Positions 1-9,261 of a stretch of 64,000 nucleotides of DNA are shown here, piece after piece. The position numbers and the translations under genes were made by a program. The notes beneath the pieces were generated by a model. It saw only the letters and a program-made list of their open reading frames with translations. It searched no databases and was not told where the DNA came from. How positions within the stretch are numbered: position 1 is the stretch's first letter; the number at the start of each line of letters is the position of its first letter. This stretch comes from Nakataea oryzae (Eukaryota; Ascomycota; Sordariomycetes; Magnaporthales; Magnaporthaceae): NCBI GenBank assembly GCA_003049435.1, contig PYSQ01000033.1, positions 61,184 through 125,183 of the forward strand, written 5' to 3'.

Positions 1-621
1 CCTGCGGCATGGCCGGCAGCGACGACGTCCTGGCCTGCTTCGTCGCCGGCAACGCCTTCACGTGGGACGACTGGTTCCGCCTCAAGACCGTCGACGACTC
101 GATCCAGCCCACCGTCGACATGCTGCTCAACGTCGCTATGTTCATGTGGCTGGGCGCCACGTGCCCATGGTCCAGCTTCTGGTCCGGCGGCGTGGTCGGG
201 CCGGGCCGGCTGGCCGCCCTCGGGGTGCTGGTTCTGCTGCTGAGGCGGCTACCTGCCATTCTGGGGCTGTATCGGCGTATCCCCCAGATCGAGGATGTGC
301 GGCAGGCTCTTTTCGTCGGGCACTTTGGGCCCATCGGGGTGTCTGCCATCTTTTACCTTTATGTCGGCCTCGAGTTCCTAAAGACAATGACGGTGGATGG
401 CAGCCAGCGGGAAGACGCCCAAAGGCTGGGGGAAGTCATGACGGTCGTCATCTGGTTCCTGATAATTTGCAGTGTGGTAAGGGTTCCTCGCCCATTCCGC
501 TCATTATCCAAGCCTTGGCTAACATCCCCAGGTCGTGCATGGGCTCAGTATTCCTCTGGCCAAGCTGGGTTTTCGACTACACGCGGCAGTGTTTCCTCGC
601 TCTATCTCGCTGCCCCCCTGA
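1..621 (+). CDS. Na+/H+ exchanger, C-terminal part (5' end outside window)
   Basis: C-terminal part of a fungal cation/proton antiporter (CPA1 type, Nha1/NHE-like), a multi-pass membrane protein exchanging Na+ or K+ for protons. The frame is open from base 3. It contains DDVLACFVAGNAFTWDDWF, close to the conserved transport-core segment of fungal Nha1 proteins, and later GHFGPIGVSAIFY. An intron at 477-531 (gtaagg...ccccag) joins SV to VVHGLSIPLAKLGF, the usual end of the last transport helix. Translation then stops at 619-621 after only about 15 further residues. Plasma-membrane relatives usually carry a long cytoplasmic tail, so this copy is short-tailed, or it uses a further exon I could not find. 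The family call is firm; the ion is inferred. Confidence 0.85.
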
Positions 622-1233
622 CAGATGCATGTCTCATAACCCGAGAAGTATCATTGAAGCCCAATTAGGCAAAACTTTGCAACAATGCACACACAAAATT
701 CGTGCCCAGCAAAATCCTTGTGACAAAATGATAGAACTTGATTTACTCCGTGCGCCAGATACCAGCCATGAATGTATACAGTCCCAATGAGTCTGAAACA
801 TAGGATTCTTCTCCCTGTTCCACCGTAAAAGAAAACGCCCATTCCCTTTTCCAGACGCCACAAGAATGCCAAACAAACCAAATAACAAAAAAAGGAAACA
901 GCAGATTGTGCGGGGCTCAATCACCAAGTCTTTGCCTACATTGTCGCATTCAGTCAGTCTCAGAGCGCTCCTACGTAAATAATGAAGACTCAGGCGGCTC
1001 CTCACCCAGGGTCCGCCGCAGCAGACATGTCTGAGCGTCTATGCAGTTGGCACAGTACAGTGGCGCGCCACGGTCGATGGTCTCTAGGCTGGAACATTCC
1101 GGCGATGGTTGAAGGGCGGAAAGTAGAGCATCAGCCGTTACCTGGCTCTACTGACAGCAGAACACCTGCGCTGAGAACAGATGGTGTGGGTGTCAACTGA
1201 GCCGATGTGGACTTGGAGCACACGAGGGTCTGG
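622..1233. other. Intergenic, convergent 3' ends
   Basis: Lies between the stop of the exchanger and the stop of the minus-strand zinc-finger/PNP/ankyrin gene. No convincing coding frame, RNA gene or repeat was seen; it presumably holds the two 3' untranslated regions. Confidence 0.5.
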
Positions 1234-4200
1234 CTAATGCTCCCAGTCCGATTGCGATTCATGTGCGAAGGAAATCTCGCTCTCCTCGGAGCTCTCAGGG
1301 TCTGTTGCGGTGTCAATGGCGCCTCTGGATCGCAACAGCTCCTCAAGGCCTGAGTGGCGGCGGGCAACAGCGATCTGGAGAGCGTTACCGTATTTGCCGC
1401 CCTGTGCGTTAACGTCGGCCCCTCGACTTAGCAGCAGTTGGGTAATCTGTTGGTCGTTTCGATAACAAGCGGCTTGAAGGGCGTTGCCGTAATTACCGCC
1501 TTGTACGTTGACGTCGGCCCCCGCTTGTATTAAGCGTGCCGTGCCTTGTCCAAACCCGCGCTTGCATGTATGATAGAGTACGGAACCTGTCCCGCAATCG
1601 CCCCTGTGTATTTCGGCGCGAGAGAGGTAGAGCCAAAGCTGGAATGTTCGGTCGTTTTGTAAAAGTCTTAGTGCTGCTTGCATGACATCTTCTGACATTG
1701 TGGCCTTCTTCGCAAAGCGCATCCATTCGTCCGCCGCGTAACGTGCTAGCGGAAACATCCTGTCGACGTCTTCATACCCACATTCAATGCCTGTCAGATA
1801 CGCAAGGCATGTTCTTGTTACGGAGACGGATGCTCTTGCGATGTCGAACGGCTCTTGCCGCAGGAGCAACTCCTGCAAGTCAGGATGGTCAATCAATAGG
1901 CGTCGATCGAAGGACCTATTCCCAGGGCCCGGCTGGCGTGGTATATCTACACCAACAATGATGCCCGGGCAATGCCTGAGGATGGAGGCTTCGTCGGTTG
2001 GCCTGCGATTGGGATCGAAGCCTCTCGGTTCAGTTTCGACCCGTGTAGCTATAATGTCCATAGCTTCATCCATGGTCAGAGGATTTGTGGCATAGACGAC
2101 AGACTGCAAAAGACGTGTAGCATCCTCCTTCAGCTTCGCCGGAATCCTTTCCAGCAACAATTGACATGGTTTCTTTATATAGTGCATGTCGTTGATGACC
2201 TGGCTTCCTGTATGGATACGTCAAGATGGTCAGCTAGGACTATGTACGAAGCAACAGAGTGGGAAAGCAATAGCTATGGCCATGTTGTTCTTGTATTACC
2301 TTCGTCGGTACCCTGCCGTATCCGCACGTCCAACTCGACTTCGCCGGCTGGGATCTCACCGAGAAGCTCCTTGGCATAAGTTGCTGCATTCATAACCGCG
2401 ACGCCCTTCCAGGCTTTGTATTCATGTGAGTCTGAGTAGTTGTAGATGCCCCGGATATCCAGGCAATGGAAGCCGGTCTTGAAATCTGCTGCCCCCAAAT
2501 CGAAGCAAAGGGCACCGCTCGCTGCCACCAGCTTGTCGCGAATTTTGGAATCTTGTATAAGCACGTTGCTGGTAGCAATCGGCCCGAGATGGATCACCGA
2601 GTTGTTCTCAAGTCCATCCCGCTCCCGCCGGGCCATGAGGTGCTCTGGGTTTGCGCTGCAGGTATCGCCACAGTAGACTGAATGCTCAATCTCGGGCCGG
2701 AAGAGCCTGTCGCTTTCGGCGAATGGGCGAGAGAGCTCCTGCTTGGTACTCTGGGAAGCACCCTGCAGTGTTTGTTTGACCGGAGATAGAAACTGGTGGC
2801 CATTCCTTTCGTGTCTCGTGGCAAGTCTGGACAGTGCCATCCGGAGTATTGTTGGTGGCTGGTCGTGAAGTCCAGTATAGACGCAGCGTTTGATCTGAGC
2901 GGTGTCTAGGTACTCGTGTTGACAGACAGCCCCTTTGGATCCATCGCGACTGTCACCAACCACGACATCTCCCAGCCGAATATCGTGGCTCTGGCTTGGT
3001 GCGCCACCAGCGATGCCAACCACTAGCACAAACCGGATGTTTGGAAAGTCGTGCAGCATGTTATCTATCACAACGGGGATATGTGGTATCTCCGCGGGGA
3101 AGCGTGATATCACAGGGTATTCACCTCTCGCTTTTGCCATTACAACATTATGACATCCAATTCTGCCCATGATGTACCTGTCATACTGGTATGAAACTCG
3201 GTCGTTTATCTCGTCCAGGAATAGTTCTGCATCACCGACTTCCGGTTAGGCTGTGGATATCCATCCGACGGTGTAATCTTCGTGGCCAAGTATACCGCTT
3301 GTGGGACTTTCCGGCCTCGACGTTCGGGAAGGGATCTGGGGTGCATGTAGAGCCTCGTCTATCGTGCTCTTCCACGCATCCACCTGCTGTTTACCAACAA
3401 GTCTTCGGAGAGTCCTCAGCGCAGGAGCAACTGTTCTGGCCTCAAACACGTACTTTGAGCCACTGGAACTGCCCCTGCTGGCACTCGAGGAGCGACTGGA
3501 TGACAGGGTCACGTTCCCATCCACCACCTCCCGGCGAATCGGTATATTGTGGGAGCATCTCATAGGGCCACCAGAGACTGCTCTTGTCCCCTTCTTCGAA
3601 TGCTTGCTCGCTTTTTTGCGAAATCTGGTATTCCTGATCTGTCCTCTGGGCCATGCATGCATGCTCATACTGCGCCTTCGCCATGGTCTCTTCTTCTTCC
3701 TGCGTTTTCGGAAACTGTGCCATTTCCTCGTCGGCTTGCCAAGGATCGATTGGTGCGACGCCATCTGCTCGCGGCTGTTGTTCCTGCGTGTCTTCTGCAA
3801 CTGTAGGCCGGACCGATCCCTGCGACGCGTCCGAGAGCATTTCATGATGGGGATTCTCCGGATCGTAGTTTTCCTCCTTCGGCAGTGAGGTTAGCGCCAG
3901 GGCTCTCAGATGGTGGACAATGTGGCGTTCCGAGCATCCGCCTCCCGAGCTCTCAGCAGCATCTAGCGTGTCGCCGCAGAGCGGGCATGATTGGAACAGA
4001 TACTCTGGCGTCCAGATGCTGGAGTCAGCAAGCGCTTCCAGCCGATCCCCGGAGGCACGCTTAGGGTGAGCGGCTTGAATGTGCTCGATGTATTCCGCTC
4101 GTGTGTCGAAGTCTTGCTTCCCGTGGGACTTGGTAACGCAGCGCCAGCGTCTAGCATGCTCACGCATATGGCTAGTCCAGGTGCTGCTGTGGGTGTAGAG

Positions 4201-5575
4201 CTCCTCGGGGCTCTCGCAGTCCCTGAAAAGGCACACATATGCGTCGAGATCGCTAATGACATGTGACCTGCACACGACCGGTTAGCTTTATGTACGTTTC
4301 CGTCTCCAAACGAAGGGGCACTGATCACCTACTCCCATTTTTTCTCGTCGGTAAGATGACTACTGCCAAGCGCGTGGAAGCAGATCGGGCATGTAAACCC
4401 TGCCACTGCCGCCACACAAGTCAAGAAGTCCAGCTTCAGCAGCCGATCAAGCTGCTCAATAGCTGCGATGAGCTTGGACTCCATCGACTCGCGCGCTTTT
4501 TCGTCGTCTTCAGCACCCGTCGCAGCAGCAATTGCGCGAGAGGTCTCGGAAATGAACGCTTGCCACCTCACCTCCTTCTTCTTTTGGTATTTCTCCCCAA
4601 CGCCAACGCGTCTTAGAGGGAGTTGGGGAAACTCTAGGCCGTTGCCTTTTTTGTCCTAGTCGAGCGGTATCGTGCGAGTTCCCGAGATGGAGGATGGGGC
4701 TGAAGCTTTTTTGTACATGTCCTGATGCAGAGTAGTCACGCTGCCACCCACTGATGTCGTACGAGAGCTGAGAGGCCTCGGCTCGATCACGGCCAGACTA
4801 ACCACGGCGATAGTCTCTGTGAGATTGTGAGTCTCAGCAAGGGGCTGGCTGGGTTCTTGTGCCACGTGCATGTCGACCTTCGGCGCCTGGATCACCTTGG
4901 TAGGCCTGATTGGCTTCTGGGTGCCATAGCGTTGCTTCCTATACAGAACCCGTTTCCGACGGAGTAGCATTGTAGAGGTGAGTCGCTCGGTAAGCTCTTC
5001 CGCGGCAGCCCTCTCGTCTGGGTCTTGGATATCCCCTGAGAACTGGCTACGGATGTGCCAAAGGAAACGTTGTCGCAGTAACGGCTCCTCGTCGTTGCCC
5101 TGATCGTCCCGGATGCGGAAGCTCTTGGCTGCTTTGACATTTTGGGACTCGCGGCTTGCTTTTCGGATGAAATTAGACAGGCGGAACAGCATGCTGATTT
5201 CTCTAGCCATGCCTCGCAACGGACGTTCGAGAGCTCCTGGCTCCACGACGGCCTCTTTTGAGATCAGATGGGGAGGGGCAACATGCAGGTCTCGATATGC
5301 TCAAGTAATCCTTCTAGCACACTCAGGACTAAATCGTGGACATCGGGCGTTTCCCTGAGACGATGGTCCATAGATGTCCGCGGTCCAACAAAAACACCCG
5401 TGATATTTGTCCATGTTGTAAAGCGGGCGAGTTGGTCCTCGAGCGATGCCTTTTGCAAGACATCGCTGGATGCACCAAGGTCGCAGCACTGCTGGAACTG
5501 ATCGAAGCATTTCCTGGCAGCCTGGGCAATGGTAGGCGGCTCGCCAGATGAGCCTGTGGGCGGAAACTCGGACAT
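1234..5575 (-). CDS. Zinc-finger / PNP / winged-helix / ankyrin protein, NLR-like without NACHT; possibly a pseudogene
   Basis: From the ATG at 5575: an AcuF-like region (5575-4334), C2H2-like fingers with CPIC...YVCLFRDC (4360-4140), a linker, a PNP/nucleoside-phosphorylase domain (about 3290-2300; GRIGCHNVV, VLVVGIAGGAPS), a GPI-deacylase-type winged helix as found after NACHT domains (2190-1900), and 2-3 ankyrin repeats ending at 1234. Clear introns: 4268-4332, 3387-3453, 2208-2299. Odd features: no NACHT between PNP and winged helix; PNP key residues altered (FDLGAA for FEMEAA, YNYSD for CDYSD); in-frame stops TAG 4656-4658 and TAA 3246-3248; a frame change near 5246-5264. Each break could be removed by a phase-compatible intron (for example 3227-3295), so it is either a decaying gene or an unusually spliced one. 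In intact fungal relatives the PNP domain is the N-terminal module of immunity-type NLRs. It could also be two fused genes. Confidence 0.6.
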
Positions 5576-5924
5576 GTCGATGCCCTGCCGTATGACGGGC
5601 AGGAATAAGAGGCACAAGTTGATCTGTGCTTCGATTCAGAAGGGGGATTTAGAATGATGGAGTCGAGAATTGGAGTGAGGACGAGTCCGAGGGGCAACTG
5701 TCAAACCCCCATGCATGCTACACCCCCACCAAACACCCATTGGCGTGAAGAGCCGCATGTATTGATCTCGAGCGGGGGTTTGCGACGTGCCCGCCTCCAA
5801 GTGGCCAGGCGGCCTATCCGCTGGTGTGTAGCTGCCTTTGTCCAGAATCCCGTTGCCTGTCGTCGTTTGCTGGAATTTCGACCCATCTCAGCAACCAACA
5901 GCCAAGCTCAAAGGGCGCGGCAGA
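5576..5924. promoter_or_regulatory. Shared divergent promoter of the two PNP-domain genes
   Basis: 349 bases separate the ATG of the minus-strand zinc-finger/PNP gene (5575) from the ATG of the plus-strand DUF7580-PNP gene (5925). The head-to-head layout implies a shared regulatory region. No clear TATA box or named operator was recognised. Confidence 0.45.
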
Positions 5925-8207
5925 ATGGCCGAATCTAGCGCGATTAGACTGCTGAAGGAGTGTGAGAGCACGTTTAAGGATATCAGGAATTTTCTTGGGG
6001 AATTCCTCACAAAGTGCCCCCATAGCCTCGCGGCAGGCCACCGAAAGCTATACGGCTTTTACCGCCAGCTCACGACCTGCTGCGCTCTCATCTTGCCCCT
6101 CGCCTCCTCGTCCGACAACGAGCTCGTCTTCGCTCGTTTTCTGCATCGCTTTGAAACAATCCTCTCAGCACCGCCATCCCTCAACCAAGGGGTGCCCGAA
6201 ACCGCGCATCAAGAGCATCAGGGGCTTGTCAGGCTGGTTCTCCAATGGAGGCGGCAGGGAAGTCGTGGCCACAGTGACGATGCAAAATTGAAATTCGCCC
6301 AAACATGCCTCAATCAAGGAAAGCCCTTGGACCAGACCCAAGAGGACGACTTCTTCGATTATTTGACTACCTGGTACGATGAAGCCGCAAAAGGCTTGTC
6401 CAGGGGTTTTTCGGATCGGGGGCTGCAGATCTACGAGATCCCTCGCAAGACCAAAAGACGTCTCGATCTCGAGCTCGATTTGAAAGACAACGATCTCAAG
6501 ATCAGAGAGGTTAGAAGTCGGGGCAGGACGCTGCATATAGACAACGCCACCTCCTCGGTATCACTGGATTATATTCTCCGAGGGGCAGACGAAAGATCTC
6601 TCACAATCCAGAACAGACGCATTCTGACTGTCCTGCTCGGATACGCAGTCCTCAACCTTCACCGTACTCAGTGGCTCGAAAACTCACTCAGCTCCTCCAG
6701 CATTTTGTTTTTTCCCGCTTGCCCCTCTCAAAGCGTTGTCTGCTCCAAATATCATCTGAAGCCCTTCATCGCCACTCGGCTTCGTAGCCCTCACTCTACC
6801 CTGTCAGGTTCATTGGTTAATCAGAACGCCAGCTGGATGGACTCGGGCTTATCTGGAACAGCAGAGGATCCAGAGAACTCACATTTTAATCCGGACGACT
6901 CTGATTTCGATTCTGATGAGGCCGAGACTGAGTCTGACAACTTTCTCAAACACAACATGCCCATCCTGATCACATTTGCCGTCATTTTGATGGAGGTTTA
7001 TCTGGGGGAGCCGTTCGACTTGCTATCCCAGAAATACGGCCTTGAAATAGGGAACGCTGCTGATCATACTTTCGTCAAGAAGCTCTTCGACAAGCTGAGG
7101 GATGAGAAGCGGATCCCCGACCATGAGAGAACCGTCGACGGTATAGAGGCATGCCTAAGTATGGTGGAGTGGAAGGATGAAGATTCCAAAGACCTGCCAG
7201 ACAAACAGCTGAGAGACAAGCTGTATAAGAAAGTGGTCCTGCCACTGGAAGATGACCTCCTCCGCGCCAATAACAGGATGAACATGGATGGCATCGACAC
7301 CTACGAAGAATTCATCAATATCGTTCCACGCCAGCCACCCCAGCAGACGATTCAGCCTTCCCAGTATCGAAAACAGATCGACACTGGGAGTCTTCTGCCA
7401 CCTCCAACAAAAGCGCCGGACGTTCAAGCCAGCGCGACGAAGCTTGCAGCATTGCCGTCTCGACCAGCAGACCGAAAGGGCTTCTGGCTGGCGATTATCT
7501 GCGCCATGCCCCACGAGGTCGACGCTGTCGAGCTCCTATTTGACGACTTCTACAGTTGCCAGTACGGAAAGGCCGACAGCGACGAAAACCAATACACGAC
7601 CGGCCGCATCGGCAGCTACCATGTCGTCCTCGTCGTCCTCCCCCGCATGGGCCCCCTGACTTCATCCTCGGTGGCGAGCAGCCTTCGTGCCAGCTTCCCC
7701 AACGTCAAGCTTACCCTGATCGTCGGCGTGTGCGGGGGCCTGCCCAAGATCGGCAAGGAGGACGCCTTTTTGGGAGACGTGGTCATCAGCACGAGCATCT
7801 TCAACTACGACTTTGGCCGCATGCACACCGCGGGCATGAGGCCCAAGACCTCCATCGAGGACAGCCTGGGCCGCGCCGGCAACCACGTCCGGGGGCTCTT
7901 GGCGTACTTTAGCCGCCAGCGCACTTCCCACAACCTCGAGGCGAGCGCGAGAAGGAACCTCTCCCGCCTGCGGGAGAACGCCCAGGTCCGGCACGGCTGC
8001 GGGCACAGGTACAGGCCGCCCAGCGACGACACCGATAGGATCTTTGACGCCCGCTATGAGCACCGTCACCGGCACGGCGCTGGCGACGGCACCATACCGC
8101 CGCTACCGCCTCCCCTAGCCGGTAGAGTGGCGTACGCCATCCTCCGTAGCTCGTCGGCCCGGAGGCGCGCGTCGCTGCCGCACTGGCCCCCGCGCACCTT
8201 TGCGTAA
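5925..8207 (+). CDS. DUF7580 - PNP-domain fusion protein, PNP truncated at the C terminus
   Basis: A single-exon frame of 760 residues from the ATG at 5925; the frame is open further upstream but without ATG. The N-terminal two thirds resembles the fungal DUF7580 region: a helical start (ESSAIRLLKECESTFKDIRN) and, near residues 235-255, LLGYAVLNLHRTQWLE, the family's typical segment. An acidic stretch DDSDFDSDEAETESD follows. From about residue 520 a PNP/uridine-phosphorylase domain begins (FWLAIICAMPHEVDAVELLF, TTGRIGSYHVV, LIVGVCGGLPKIGKED). The second half of that domain, with the normal MEGAG and CDYADSHK motifs, is absent; the protein ends in a basic, Arg/Pro-rich tail of low complexity. 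Base composition becomes markedly GC-richer from about 7500. It is divergent from another PNP fusion, 349 bases away, suggesting a related role in NLR-type recognition (inference). The truncated domain is unlikely to be a working phosphorylase. Confidence 0.72.
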   Translation: MAESSAIRLLKECESTFKDIRNFLGEFLTKCPHSLAAGHRKLYGFYRQLTTCCALILPLASSSDNELVFARFLHRFETILSAPPSLNQGVPETAHQEHQGLVRLVLQWRRQGSRGHSDDAKLKFAQTCLNQGKPLDQTQEDDFFDYLTTWYDEAAKGLSRGFSDRGLQIYEIPRKTKRRLDLELDLKDNDLKIREVRSRGRTLHIDNATSSVSLDYILRGADERSLTIQNRRILTVLLGYAVLNLHRTQWLENSLSSSSILFFPACPSQSVVCSKYHLKPFIATRLRSPHSTLSGSLVNQNASWMDSGLSGTAEDPENSHFNPDDSDFDSDEAETESDNFLKHNMPILITFAVILMEVYLGEPFDLLSQKYGLEIGNAADHTFVKKLFDKLRDEKRIPDHERTVDGIEACLSMVEWKDEDSKDLPDKQLRDKLYKKVVLPLEDDLLRANNRMNMDGIDTYEEFINIVPRQPPQQTIQPSQYRKQIDTGSLLPPPTKAPDVQASATKLAALPSRPADRKGFWLAIICAMPHEVDAVELLFDDFYSCQYGKADSDENQYTTGRIGSYHVVLVVLPRMGPLTSSSVASSLRASFPNVKLTLIVGVCGGLPKIGKEDAFLGDVVISTSIFNYDFGRMHTAGMRPKTSIEDSLGRAGNHVRGLLAYFSRQRTSHNLEASARRNLSRLRENAQVRHGCGHRYRPPSDDTDRIFDARYEHRHRHGAGDGTIPPLPPPLAGRVAYAILRSSSARRRASLPHWPPRTFA

Positions 8208-9261
8208 CTGTAAGCAAATACGCCGTCCCCGCTACGTAACGCGCAACACGCGATAGGGCCCGAACAGGGCCAGGAAGGTCTCCCCGGCGTCGGTACCGAT
8301 ACTGGTGCCCCTTTCCCTCCCCCTTCCCACCCCCCACCATACCCCCAAACCTCCTTCTCCCGCCCCATGGGCCCGACCACCGGGTCGGCCGCAGCGGCCG
8401 CGGAGGAAATAATTGCGGGCTTTACCCGCAAGCAAAACCAGACAGCGCTGATCTGCGCCACGCTGGCCCGGTCGATCGACGCTGGCATCGCCTCCCTTCC
8501 GGCCGAAGCAGTGCACGAGGCTAATAACTGGAAAATCTGCTTCCTGGACTATGCAAAGGAAGCACTGCTGGGCCAGCCAAAAGCCCCTGCAGCCCCTGAG
8601 CATACAGACCGCCCGGCCCCGGCGTCATACGCCTCCGGTATTGTGGGCCTGAGGCCACCTCTGTGCACGGGCCCTTTTGGCTGCCTAGACCTCAGCAACG
8701 CAACATCCTAGAATCAGCATCGATCTTTTCCCTTCGATCCGGCCGTCGCCGTCAGACCTCAGACACCCACAGTCAACGGAAAAGCTCCGACCCCGAGAAT
8801 CCTTGAGGGCGGCGATGTTGTTTAGCCGGGTCATCATTTGCGGCAACGCCGGCCCCGAATCCACCAGAGCAGATGTCGCACTTGGACGTCACATACGGCC
8901 CTTGTACCCGTACTTGGCACCCCAGGGACCTCGCCTTCACTGCTACTTGACACGTCGAGCCGGGCGATACCGCCGCCGCCGCCGCTCCGGCTAGACCAGC
9001 CACCGGGAGCAATGCATCCCGCTGGAGAGTGGATGTGCGACACGGCTTATTGGACCCACAATGACCGCTTTTTGAACGCCAACAACCAACCCGCCTTACC
9101 TAGGGGTTCCACCTTGACCCCCTCTAGGCAACAACCAACGCTCATCGTACTCAGGTGTCGGGGTACAAAACTCCCTGGGTTCCCCCAGGCGGTCCGTCAG
9201 CCCTCCCCATCCTGCGTGGACTACTCTGCGCCAGTCAGCCACGGCAAAAGCAACAAAGATC
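8208..9261. other. Intergenic with a possible retroelement gag-like remnant
   Basis: No firm gene. A 114-codon plus-strand frame at 8367-8711 has an Ala-rich start, a helical middle (EEIIAGFTRKQNQTALICA) and a Pro/Ala tail ending in PASYAS, the general look of the first ORF of fungal non-LTR retroelements. There is no reverse transcriptase next to it, so this is a weak suggestion. The missing end of the PNP domain was not found in any plus-strand frame here. Confidence 0.25.

Noticed and set aside
5246..5264. Assembly error as the sole cause of the frame change in the zinc-finger/PNP gene
   Set aside because: Two further in-frame stops exist in the same gene, so a single sequencing error does not explain the broken frame.
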